From assembly GCF_036016195.1 (NCBI RefSeq), contig NZ_JAYWTM010000007.1, positions 292,605 to 356,604 on the forward strand: a DNA stretch of 64,000 nucleotides, given 5' to 3'. Each line of letters begins with the position of its first letter. Position 1 is the first letter of the stretch. Source of the DNA: Brenneria populi. GTDB lineage: Bacteria > Pseudomonadota > Gammaproteobacteria > Enterobacterales > Enterobacteriaceae. The notes under the pieces are model-generated. The model had not been told where the DNA came from and ran no database searches. It saw only the letters and a list, made by a program, of their open reading frames with translations. The position numbers and the translations under genes are program-made. Below are positions 1 through 7,281 of the stretch, one piece after another.

Positions 1-2
1 TA

Positions 3-119
3 GGGGGTGCGGGGCTTGGTGTGTTTCTCATGCTATTAGGTATTGTACTTATGATCACTGACAGTTTATGGCGTTTTTTAAAGAATGCTCAAAAAATATT
101 TCTGAGAGAAAAATCATGA
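3..119 (+). CDS. 3' end of an unidentified membrane protein gene (partial)
   Basis: An open frame enters from the left edge and stops at the TGA at 117-119. The visible 38 residues are a glycine- and leucine-rich hydrophobic stretch (GAGLGVFLMLLGIVLMITD) and a short basic tail, as in a protein ending just after a membrane helix. The stop overlaps the next start as ATGA, so the two are probably translated together. The position before a pilin gene suggests a pilus assembly membrane protein such as PilR, but the visible part is too short to identify. Confidence 0.45.
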   Translation, partial: GGAGLGVFLMLLGIVLMITDSLWRFLKNAQKIFLREKS

Positions 120-208
120 AGAAAATAACAAAAGGTCGATATGGTTTTGTTTATGTGACTGTGTTTTTTATTGTCTTGGCTGTTAATGTAATTATTAATC
201 TATCATAG
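116..208 (+). CDS. Small single-helix membrane protein, 30 aa
   Basis: This short frame starts at an ATG overlapping the preceding TGA (ATGA at 116-119) and encodes a basic N-terminus (MKKITKGR) followed by one hydrophobic helix of about 20 residues ending in NLS. Coupling to the upstream membrane protein gene and location before the pilin gene make a role in the pilus locus plausible. I do not recognise the family. A frame this short could be chance, but the ATGA overlap and clean basic-plus-helix layout favour a real gene. Confidence 0.4.
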   Translation: MKKITKGRYGFVYVTVFFIVLAVNVIINLS

Positions 209-367
209 ATGACTATTCGATCATTAAAAGAGACGTTTTTCTTTTTTACATCTATAACAGATTGACCGTTCATCGGTAAAAAAGCCAAGTATCCGTTTTT
301 TGCTCTTGTTCAATCAAAATTAATTGATTATCTCTTTTTTATCATTTAAATGACAAAGGAGATAAAA

Positions 368-946
368 ATGATCTTGTTGAAGAAAAGAAAAAGTAAAAAA
401 GGGTTTTCCCTGCTTGAACTACTTTTAGTTCTTGGGATTATCGCAGCGTTAGTGGTTGCGGCATTTATTGTTTATCCAAAGGTTCAGTCCTCGCAAAGAG
501 CCACAGCGGAAAGTAATAACATAGCGACAATTCAGGCTGGGGTAAAAGCGCTTTACACGGCAGCATCCAGTTATTCAGGGTTAAATGAAACTGTTGCAGT
601 TCAGGCAAAGATTTTCCCTGATAATATGTTGAGTGGTTCAGGCTCCGCAGCGAAGCCTGTTAATGCCTTTAAAGGCAACGTCTTATTAGGCACCTCAACC
701 GATAGTCCTTCCGGCGTGGCTAACTCGGCATTTACTATCACATATGTTGATGTTCCTGCATTAGAATGCACCAAGATTGTTTCCGGCGTTGGCGCAAACT
801 TTTACAGCGTAGCGATTGGAACAGGTAGTTCGGCGTTAACAACAGGCAATATCAGAAAAGCCAGCAGCGATATGAATATGGCGACAGTGGCATCAACGTG
901 TCAGTCTGGTGGAAACAGTAATACCATTACCTTCACCTCATTATGA
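368..946 (+). CDS. pilS: Type IVb major pilin, PilS-like
   Basis: Predicted prepilin of 192 aa for a type IVb pilus. A basic leader (MILLKKRKSKKG) is followed by FSLLELLLVLGII, the usual prepilin-peptidase site: cleavage after Gly leaves Phe1, with Glu5 in the mature protein, then a hydrophobic helix. Two cysteines (LECTK and ASTCQ) near the C-terminus fit the disulfide-bounded D region of type IVb pilins. I chose ATG 368 over 350 because AAGGAGAT lies five bases before it. The gene ends on a strong hairpin. In R64-like systems pilS is followed by pilT, pilU and pilV; here a methyltransferase gene on the other strand comes next. The product would be assembled at the inner membrane and used in conjugation or adhesion. 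Confidence 0.85.
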   Translation: MILLKKRKSKKGFSLLELLLVLGIIAALVVAAFIVYPKVQSSQRATAESNNIATIQAGVKALYTAASSYSGLNETVAVQAKIFPDNMLSGSGSAAKPVNAFKGNVLLGTSTDSPSGVANSAFTITYVDVPALECTKIVSGVGANFYSVAIGTGSSALTTGNIRKASSDMNMATVASTCQSGGNSNTITFTSL

Positions 947-970
947 ATAAAAGGGCGTTCGCCCTTTTAT
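947..970. terminator. Bidirectional terminator between pilS and the methyltransferase gene
   Basis: Perfect 10-bp stem ATAAAAGGGC/GCCCTTTTAT with a GTTC loop. It has an A tract on one side and a T tract on the other, so it can stop transcription from both convergent genes. Confidence 0.8.
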
Positions 971-988
971 CAATTAGTAAAAATATTA

Positions 989-1666
989 TTATTTTACAAT
1001 TGCTATTGCAAAACCATCCCAACCTTTTTCACCAACGGTTTGAATAGCCGTACTGGTCAAGCGAGGTTCTTCTGACATCATTTGAAGAAACGTTCTTACA
1101 CCTATGACATTTTTATCTTCAGATCTCTCATCTGCTACTGCACCACCACGAACCACGTTATCACCAATGATAACTGTTCCCGAACGTGATAAATTTAGAG
1201 CCCATTTAAGATACTCTGGATTATTGACTTTATCTGCATCAATAAAAATTAAATCAAAAGATTCTTTAAGTGCAGGCAATATATCAATTGCAGGCCCTAC
1301 ATGAAGTTCTACCTTGTCATCTATTCCTGCGTTTACTATATTTTGTTTAGCAATGGTGGCGTGTTTTTTATTCGCTTCTATTGTGACGATTTTCCCTGTA
1401 TTGGGAAGTGCTTTCGCCATCCAAATGGTACTATATCCACCGAGAGTGCCAATCTCCAATATACGTGAAGCTTTTATCATTTTGGCGTAAAGATAAAGCA
1501 ATTTACCCTGTGTAGGGGAAACATCATGTTCAGGAAGAGAGTTCTCTTTGTTGTTTATTAATGCATTAGTTAACGATTCATCTTGTGCTACCAAAAGATT
1601 AGAAAAATATTCATCAACAGCGGCCCATTGTTTATGGCCTTCAGATGGATAATCAGGCGTTCTCAT
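989..1666 (-). CDS. Class I SAM-dependent O-methyltransferase
   Basis: A 225-aa protein of the catechol/caffeoyl-CoA O-methyltransferase type (PF01596-like). The SAM-binding motif I is ILEIGTLGGYS at about residues 70-80, followed by an acidic strand end (VTIEA). A metal/SAM-site IDADK and the later GDNVVRGG motif are characteristic of cation-dependent small-molecule O-methyltransferases. Start 1666 is preferred over 1672 because AGAGG then sits about seven bases upstream. It lies on the strand opposite to pilS and pilV and between them, so it looks like cargo inserted into the pilus locus rather than a pilus component. The substrate cannot be told from the sequence. Confidence 0.8.
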   Translation of the reverse strand: MRTPDYPSEGHKQWAAVDEYFSNLLVAQDESLTNALINNKENSLPEHDVSPTQGKLLYLYAKMIKASRILEIGTLGGYSTIWMAKALPNTGKIVTIEANKKHATIAKQNIVNAGIDDKVELHVGPAIDILPALKESFDLIFIDADKVNNPEYLKWALNLSRSGTVIIGDNVVRGGAVADERSEDKNVIGVRTFLQMMSEEPRLTSTAIQTVGEKGWDGFAIAIVK

Positions 1667-1828
1667 TGTCATTCCTCTTATGATGAAGTGTTAGTGTAGT
1701 CTATCACTTTAATATTTCACATTAATGATGAGTGAAAGTATATTTAAATATAATTTATAACAATCATATTGACCACTTTTTTATTTTTGCTAATTAAATA
1801 GTACGTGAAATAAAAAAGGACGATGAAA

Positions 1829-3415
1829 ATGATTAAACATAAAAAAGGGTTTTCCTTACTGGAAATTATTCTGGTGTTAGGTATTGGCACTGCAATGGCT
1901 TTCCTGAAGTTTCAGGATATGAAGAATGAACAAGAAACAGTAATGGCGAATGCCGTTGGTTCTCAAATGAAACAAATGGGGGAAGCGGTCAACCGCTATA
2001 TTAGTATCCGCTATGATAAACTTTCAACCCTGTCTTCCAGTAGCAGCCAAACCAGCGATCCGGGACCAAGAATCTGTTCAGCGGCAGAGTGTGAAATCAC
2101 TTATCAGACATTGATTAATGAAGGGCTATTGCCTGTTAGTTATACAGGTAAAAATGCTCAGGCGTCTTCCTATAAGATTATTTTAAAGCGTGATGGCACC
2201 GCACCCAATTATGTTATCAATGGCCTGATTACCACAACTTTAGCATGGAAAGAAGGCGCTAAAATCCGCTATGACCTGTTAGGCCGTGCAATGTGGACAG
2301 CGGGTATCGATAGCGGAATCACGAGAACGGCAACGGTCGTTTCAGGGTATCAGGGGCAGTGGTCAGAAAAAGCAGCGGATTATAGCAATATCACATCAGA
2401 AGGATTACTGGTCTACCGCGTCGGCTATGATAGTTCCATGTATTCGGTTTATTTGCGTCGTGATGGAACCTTGCCAATGACGGGCGATCTGAATATGGGA
2501 GGTAATGATATTAACAATGCCAGAAATATTACTGCTTCAGGAACCGGTAATTTTGGTGGTTATATAAAATCCGGTGGCAACATCACCGCGACCACAGGTT
2601 TTGGCGATCTTATTTCACTCGGGGGTGACAAGGTAAACCGTGATTATGAAATGATCCTCCACACTAAAGGATTACCGTTAATTATTCATGATACAGAAAA
2701 CTCCACCGACAGCACTATTTTAAAAACGTATGGAAATATTGAGGCCAATGGAAACATTCTTGCCAGTAAAAATATTACGGCTACAGGTAATTTGAATGGA
2801 CGTCAGCTTACGGTGAAAAATGGCTATGGTGATACGATGATATTAGGCGGTGATGCGGCAGGTGAGGATTATGAAATAAGATTATCGGATAATCGACCAC
2901 TGACGCTATGGCGTCATGATGGCACGACATCAGGTTCTGCGACAGAAACACGTTTTCAGGTTTGGGGCAGCCAATCCAATCGAGGGGATCTTAATATTGC
3001 TGCATCGGGAGCAGCAGCAGGAAAGATAACTGCGTCTGGCAATATCTTATCTGGAGGAACTGTTTCAGGGCAATATTTACAGCCAACATCGACAATCAGT
3101 AGTGGTGCAGCGTGTTCAATACCCGGTGCAATTAGTAAAGATGATAAAGGGGCGATTTATTCCTGTGAAGATCTAATATGGCAGCAACCAGCATCAAAGG
3201 TTTTGATAGGTTTATACCGAGTTGATATTGTTAACAGAGGAGGACGTAAGGAGTGTGTTTTACCGAATTCTGCAACAGGTGATTGTTCATGCTCTCCCGG
3301 TTTAAAAAGTGTTCAAATATCATCAACCAGTGAACAACATGAACAAGGGGGAGGCGGTAATGGTTCGGGGGCGAGTTATTATTCATATCAAAATATATAT
3401 GCTTGTGTTAATTAA
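1829..3415 (+). CDS. pilV: PilV-like type IVb pilus tip protein
   Basis: A 528-aa protein with a prepilin-like N-terminus (MIKHKKGFSLLEIILVLGIG), then a long region rich in Gly, Asn, Thr and Ser with repeated segments of the type NITATGNL, DGTLPMTGDLNMGGNDI and GDLISLGGD / GDTMILGGD, typical of PilV minor pilins and tail-fibre-like proteins. Four C-terminal cysteines (KECVLP, GDCSCS, IYACVN) suggest a folded adhesive tip. ATG 1829 is favoured over 1823 by the AAGGA at 1816-1820. In R64 the C-terminus of PilV is exchanged by the rci shufflon; here I see no sfx-like repeats or Rci gene downstream, so the tip appears fixed. A strong terminator follows. Confidence 0.8.
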   Translation: MIKHKKGFSLLEIILVLGIGTAMAFLKFQDMKNEQETVMANAVGSQMKQMGEAVNRYISIRYDKLSTLSSSSSQTSDPGPRICSAAECEITYQTLINEGLLPVSYTGKNAQASSYKIILKRDGTAPNYVINGLITTTLAWKEGAKIRYDLLGRAMWTAGIDSGITRTATVVSGYQGQWSEKAADYSNITSEGLLVYRVGYDSSMYSVYLRRDGTLPMTGDLNMGGNDINNARNITASGTGNFGGYIKSGGNITATTGFGDLISLGGDKVNRDYEMILHTKGLPLIIHDTENSTDSTILKTYGNIEANGNILASKNITATGNLNGRQLTVKNGYGDTMILGGDAAGEDYEIRLSDNRPLTLWRHDGTTSGSATETRFQVWGSQSNRGDLNIAASGAAAGKITASGNILSGGTVSGQYLQPTSTISSGAACSIPGAISKDDKGAIYSCEDLIWQQPASKVLIGLYRVDIVNRGGRKECVLPNSATGDCSCSPGLKSVQISSTSEQHEQGGGGNGSGASYYSYQNIYACVN

Positions 3416-3427
3416 ATAGGTCTAAAG

Positions 3428-3475
3428 AAATAGCTTGTTTCCGTGCATGGTCTATTTAGAATACAAGCTATTTTT
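3428..3475 (+). terminator. Terminator after pilV
   Basis: The perfect 11-bp inverted repeat AAATAGCTTGT (3428-3438) / ACAAGCTATTT (3463-3473) is followed by further T residues, 13 bases after the pilV stop codon. Confidence 0.65.
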
Positions 3476-3504
3476 GAGATAAATAGCAGTAACTTCTTCC
3501 AGTT

Positions 3505-3675
3505 TTAACTCATTTCTGCTTTTTGATAGGTCTGATGTAGAATATCGAGCCTTTCCCACAACACAAGAGACAGGATCTCTTTGGCTTGGGGGTTTTCAAT
3601 CTCAACAACAGCGTAAATTAATGCCCGACATTGATCGATGATTTCTTCCAGTTCTAGCGGCGTGTTATCGAACAT
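3505..3675 (-). CDS. Small acidic protein of unknown function, 56 aa
   Basis: The frame begins MFDNTPLELEEIIDQ and ends HQTYQKAEMS; it is predicted to be mostly helical and acidic and soluble. GGAGG sits six bases before the ATG, a very strong ribosome binding site for so short a gene, and the start lies inside the end of the upstream 35-aa gene. The two small genes therefore look like a coupled pair. I do not recognise the family; similar small helical proteins occur as accessory genes on integrative elements. Confidence 0.6.
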   Translation of the reverse strand: MFDNTPLELEEIIDQCRALIYAVVEIENPQAKEILSLVLWERLDILHQTYQKAEMS

Positions 3676-3772
3676 GATAAGCCTCCGCTACTGGATACTG
3701 ATATGTGGCAAAAAAAGCAGTAGCCAGATGCAGATTTTCAGGAAGGGAATAGGTAAACTGACACACAGCCAT
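3665..3772 (-). CDS. Small protein of unknown function, 35 aa
   Basis: This frame begins MAVCQFTYSLPENLHL and has AAGGA about six bases before the ATG. Its last 11 bases overlap the start of the next small gene, whose GGAGG lies inside this coding sequence, which suggests translational coupling. Nothing in the sequence points to a function. Confidence 0.5.
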   Translation of the reverse strand: MAVCQFTYSLPENLHLATAFFATYQYPVAEAYHVR

Positions 3773-4188
3773 AGCGTTATCCTTCTAACGTTGAGGTTAG
3801 CCCTTGTCTGGTATCGCAAGTACCTTTCAGGGGCGAAACGGTCTTTTTGTTAAATACGTACCTGATTGGCTGCAATGTAAGGCTAGGAATGGTGCTAGTC
3901 AATTCAATTAATTAACGCGATACAAGGCTGTGCTGGGCAAAACTCCATTCCCTTAAAATACATCTAGTTCTAGATATGTGTGAACAGCAGGATAAGCTGT
4001 TGTTAATGCTGAGATGAGTTTGGGGGATTGGCTCAACGCATTGACTTGGCAGAAATTTAAACGAATGAGGAGTAAGTCAAAGAGGTAAAGCTCAAAATAA
4101 ATTTTAATTAAAAAATCAACACCATTTTTTTGACAAAAACCTTGTTATTTATTATTGATAATAAATCATAAATAACATAGGTGTTTAA
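3773..4188. other. AT-rich intergenic stretch of the island
   Basis: No convincing coding frame, tRNA or strong hairpin is visible in these 416 bases. The right end (from about 4090) is a very A/T-rich tract that probably holds the promoter of the gene starting at 4189. Confidence 0.5.
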
Positions 4189-4617
4189 ATGAAAATATTA
4201 ATTAACGTACAAAAAAACTGGCCTGATAATGTAAAAGATCTCAATTCAGCTAAATATGATCAAAATGAAATCCCTTGGTGTGGTAAAGAACTGTTCTTTT
4301 TACATGAAGATGGAAGGGTTTATCAGAGATATGTGAAGATGCCTTTTATCGTTGATGTTGATGAGTTTTCTTTATTCTCGTTAACAAATAAGGACGATAG
4401 CTCTTTTTTGATAGAAAAAATCACTGATTGGCCTAAAGGTGTCAATATTCGAAAAGGATTCGTCCGTGCAGAATGGGGACATAAATCCTATGGGTCTTGT
4501 TTTTATGTTTTTCCTGATGGTAGCAATGTGTATGCTTATTTTGATGCCCCGGTGATTCAAGAGCATCATAGGATATATAACGTAATGCCTTTTATTACAT
4601 ACGAGGTCTTGAACTAA
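4189..4617 (+). CDS. Hypothetical island protein, 142 aa
   Basis: A soluble protein beginning MKILINVQKNWPDN and rich in aromatic residues, with no signal peptide or membrane helix. AGGTG precedes the ATG at a usable distance and the AT-rich codon use matches the island. The mixed beta-like composition and orphan setting resemble immunity or anti-toxin proteins, but there is no partner toxin next to it and I do not recognise a family. Confidence 0.6.
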   Translation: MKILINVQKNWPDNVKDLNSAKYDQNEIPWCGKELFFLHEDGRVYQRYVKMPFIVDVDEFSLFSLTNKDDSSFLIEKITDWPKGVNIRKGFVRAEWGHKSYGSCFYVFPDGSNVYAYFDAPVIQEHHRIYNVMPFITYEVLN

Positions 4618-4858
4618 CTTGTCTTTTTAGTTCTTCAATCTTTATTTTTAATCTAATGAGATAGCAGGGGGATCGACTCCGCTGACTATTTTTTACTCAT
4701 GATTTTTTATTTTAAATTATTGCTATTTACTTGCAAGGGGCTATTTTGAAAATAAATAAATATTTTAAAATTAAAACAGTGACAATTTGACAGGCGTAAA
4801 TAAATATATTAATTGATGACTGTGTTTTCTAAATTTCTTAATAAAAGGTGGGGTGATT

Positions 4859-4996
4859 ATGGTTTCTTATGGCTTTATGATTTTTGTGGTGATTTGTTCG
4901 GTTATAATAACAGGATTAATGTCTGGAAGCTCAGAAGATGCAGATAAAGACATCAAGATAAGACGTTCATCTTATCTTGATGGTCCATCATCATGA
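4859..4996 (+). CDS. Small single-helix membrane protein, 45 aa
   Basis: The frame starts MVSYGFMIFVVICSVIITGL, an N-terminal membrane helix, followed by an acidic then basic tail (SSEDADKDIKIRR). AGGTGGGG lies just upstream of the ATG. Its last six bases overlap the last six bases of the convergent gene at 4991-5323. Function unknown. Confidence 0.5.
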   Translation: MVSYGFMIFVVICSVIITGLMSGSSEDADKDIKIRRSSYLDGPSS

Positions 4997-5323
4997 GTTC
5001 TTTAATTTCCCGACAACAATTGCGCCACGAGTAACAGAAAAGCCCGTATCACCGAGATATTTTTTGTTACCGTTACTGAGAATTGCATGATTCTGTTCTG
5101 ACGTACCGAGATTCAGAGGAAGAATGTTCACAACCTCATACCCCTCTTCATCGAGTTTGTTATAAGTATCTTCAAGTGCTTTGGAAAATTGATCATAATC
5201 TGCGAGTCTTGAGGTTGGTAACTCAATAGATTTTGTTTTTTTCCACCAGAAATATCCTTCTGTAACTTGATCTTCATATTTACCAATACCAGCGTAAAAC
5301 CATCGAGTAACAAATTTTTTCAT
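4991..5323 (-). CDS. Hypothetical island protein, 110 aa
   Basis: A soluble protein beginning MKKFVTRWFYAGIGKYEDQ and ending with a Gly/Lys-rich strand region (TRGAIVVGKLKNS). An AGGAATT sequence precedes the ATG. It carries no signal or membrane helix. It resembles small uncharacterised proteins of integrative elements in size and composition, but I cannot name a family. Confidence 0.55.
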   Translation of the reverse strand: MKKFVTRWFYAGIGKYEDQVTEGYFWWKKTKSIELPTSRLADYDQFSKALEDTYNKLDEEGYEVVNILPLNLGTSEQNHAILSNGNKKYLGDTGFSVTRGAIVVGKLKNS

Positions 5324-5519
5324 AATTTAAAATTCCTTTTTATCACATTAGTTTTTTCTGTTTTACGAAATTTTTTGTTTGCTGGCACTTTGCTATACGG
5401 ATTTGTCAGCAAGGGCAGGCCGAAATTTATAGTGTCAGATTATGTTCTGAGAAGAATGAAAAAGCCAGAAGGAATAAATTTTTTAGCAGGATAACAGGCC
5501 GTCCGTGGCCTTGATCAAT

Positions 5520-5819
5520 TTATCCCTTCTGCCCAAACTCAAACGGCCTGACCATATCGCTGCTGTTAGCATCCAGAAAATCAGCCCACCATTGCAACAT
5601 TAGGCGACTTTGCTCAAGATGTTTAGCTTTGTGGGTATAGGGTGCACGAACGTTGTTATTTTCCATGTGGCACATTTGGAGTTCAACTACGTCTTCCGGC
5701 CAGATACCCGATTCAATCAACGCGCTGCATGCCAGTGTGCGGAAACCATGACCGCACAGATCGGTTTTGGTGTCATAGCCTATCTTTCGTAGCGCCTTGT
5801 TGATGGTGTTCTCACTCAT
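5520..5819 (-). pseudogene. C-terminal fragment of a P4-type integrase
   Basis: The 99 residues match the last quarter of P4-family tyrosine recombinases: CGHGFRT carries the HxxR box, LQMCHME corresponds to the second histidine region, APYTHK carries the probable tyrosine nucleophile, and the tail reads LMLQWWADFLDAN as in that family. The arm-binding domain, core-binding domain and first catalytic Arg are absent. The frame starts with an ATG that overlaps the stop of the intact integrase (ATGA at 5816-5819). It is best read as the remnant of an earlier element's integrase left beside the present one; a deliberately coupled small protein is possible but less likely. Confidence 0.75.
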
Positions 5820-7054
5820 TTACTTGTATCCGCAAGTTTAGGCAGTCCCTCTTGCCATTCCTTTGGCTTCTTGTTGATGATATTTTTCTCAAACCACTGA
5901 AACCAAACAGGCCAAGCCTTATCGACCTTTTTCTGAAAGGCTTTTGGTTGGTAAGTTGCCAGAATCTTTGACATTACCATACTGAGGCTATGACCTAACA
6001 TCAGGTCTACAATAATGGGATCAATTCCCGCCTCGTTGCTCATCATTGATGCCGTACTGCGTCTCAGATCGTGAGTCGTAAAATCATTTCCTACCGTTTC
6101 TCGTAGCCTGACAGCGGAATGAGACATCGTGGTATGTCCGATATGTGTCCATATCTGTTTGCTAAGGTTATGCTTTGTCCAAGACCATTCTTCTAACAGA
6201 CTGATCAGGTAGTCAGGAAGAGGGTATACACGCTCCTGTTTTGTTTTGGTGCGTTCTGCGGGTAAGGTCCATGTTTTAGCCTTTAAATCTATTTCAGGCC
6301 ATACCAGCTTTGCTGATTCCGACTTGCGAGTACCAAAGACCATAATAAAGCGCATCGCTGCATGAGAAGGGGTGTTACCCAAGGAATGCCAGAGTATGCG
6401 GTATTGTTCTGCCTGTAGATGGTTATCACGTATTTTACCTATTACAGCAGCAACTTTTTTTCTGTCATGGATCTCTGACAATTTTTGCGGAACGTATACA
6501 GGTTGTCCCGGTTGTTGCCCTTGTATGCCATGCACCTGAAAGGCATATAACATCACCATTTTGATAATCTGGCACATACGATGAGAAGCGTTGCTGACCC
6601 CCATCGCCAAAATATGAGAATAGACATGGTGGTAAGTAAGCTGTTCAGGGTCTACGTTATGCAGGGCTTTACCATGTTTGTTCCAGATCGCCCGTCTTCC
6701 CGGTTTTGACGGTTTAGCGCATTTTACTTCCAGCCACTCCTGAACCAGACCATCCATAGTGGTGGGTTTTCCGGTGAGTGTTTTGCTGGGTGCGAAGCCT
6801 TGTCTGGTTTTTTGTACCTGTTGCAAATGCCATTTTCTGGCATCTTCCAGACTGTAGGCTGGATAGGTGCCTAAAGTAACATCATTGCTACCTACAATAT
6901 AACGCCAGCTTTTTGTTATCACGCCTGATGGATTTCTTCGGGCAGCAAAGTACAATCCTGTTAATCCGTTGTTGAAGACGATTTCTTTCTTCATTGTCTT
7001 ACCATCGGGGATGGTGAAACGCTGGATGTCAGTTTTAGTTTTGAGCATTGGCAT
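5816..7054 (-). CDS. int: P4-type tyrosine integrase of the island
   Basis: A 412-aa site-specific recombinase. The N-terminal 100 residues have the arm-binding layout of this family (NNGLTGLYF, LGTYPAYSLEDARKW), a core-binding domain follows, and the catalytic domain shows GTRKSE (first Arg), HDLRRS (HxxR), LGHS (second His) and ATYQ (Tyr). It should cut and join DNA at the island ends. The gene starts near the right end of the island and reads inward, the normal arrangement for int next to its attachment site. The adjoining chromosomal sequence is the thiM leader rather than a tRNA gene. No excisionase is visible nearby. Confidence 0.85.
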   Translation of the reverse strand: MPMLKTKTDIQRFTIPDGKTMKKEIVFNNGLTGLYFAARRNPSGVITKSWRYIVGSNDVTLGTYPAYSLEDARKWHLQQVQKTRQGFAPSKTLTGKPTTMDGLVQEWLEVKCAKPSKPGRRAIWNKHGKALHNVDPEQLTYHHVYSHILAMGVSNASHRMCQIIKMVMLYAFQVHGIQGQQPGQPVYVPQKLSEIHDRKKVAAVIGKIRDNHLQAEQYRILWHSLGNTPSHAAMRFIMVFGTRKSESAKLVWPEIDLKAKTWTLPAERTKTKQERVYPLPDYLISLLEEWSWTKHNLSKQIWTHIGHTTMSHSAVRLRETVGNDFTTHDLRRSTASMMSNEAGIDPIIVDLMLGHSLSMVMSKILATYQPKAFQKKVDKAWPVWFQWFEKNIINKKPKEWQEGLPKLADTSK

Positions 7055-7201
7055 TATCCGATTTTTTCACGTCCCTAGTATGTACCTAAAATGCACCGAG
7101 ATGAATAGAAATCTTATGAGACATAGTGAACTATTATCTCATTGTTTTATTGCTACTATTTAACTTTGTTAGATGTTCTGAGACACTAGCTTTCTATTTG
7201 A
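7055..7201. other. Right end of the island and probable attachment junction
   Basis: AT-rich sequence between the integrase start and the first recognisable riboswitch bases. The base composition changes sharply at about 7200. The exact attachment core cannot be fixed because the left end of the island is outside the window. Confidence 0.5.
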
Positions 7202-7281
7202 ACTGGATAATGCCAGCGTAGGGAAGTCTCGGTATGCCAACCAACCGGTTACCGCCTTCTTGCACGCCGGTTGGGGGAATG
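7202..7281 (+). promoter_or_regulatory. Truncated TPP riboswitch and expression platform of thiM
   Basis: CTGGATAATGCCAGCGTAGG at 7203-7222, continuing GAAGTC, matches the 3' part of the TPP aptamer found upstream of E. coli thiM, including the CTGG/CCAG stem and the conserved CGTAGGGAAG. The 5' half (GGGGTGCCC arm and its partner) is not found in the 150 bases upstream, which belong to the island. Downstream, CCAACCGG (7241-7248) and CCGGTTGG (7267-7274) form a perfect 8-bp stem reaching into the GGGGG ribosome binding site of thiM, so the sequestering platform looks intact while the sensor does not. Confidence 0.75.

Noticed and set aside
3416..4188. Shufflon or rci recombinase behind pilV
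   Set aside because: No repeated 19-bp sfx-like sites and no recombinase gene were seen.
7055..7201. tRNA gene as the island attachment site
   Set aside because: No cloverleaf or tRNA 3' end with TTCGA-type arm could be recognised next to int.
7234..7281. ATG 7234 as the thiM start
   Set aside because: It lies in the riboswitch expression-platform stem, and the added 16 residues do not resemble ThiM.
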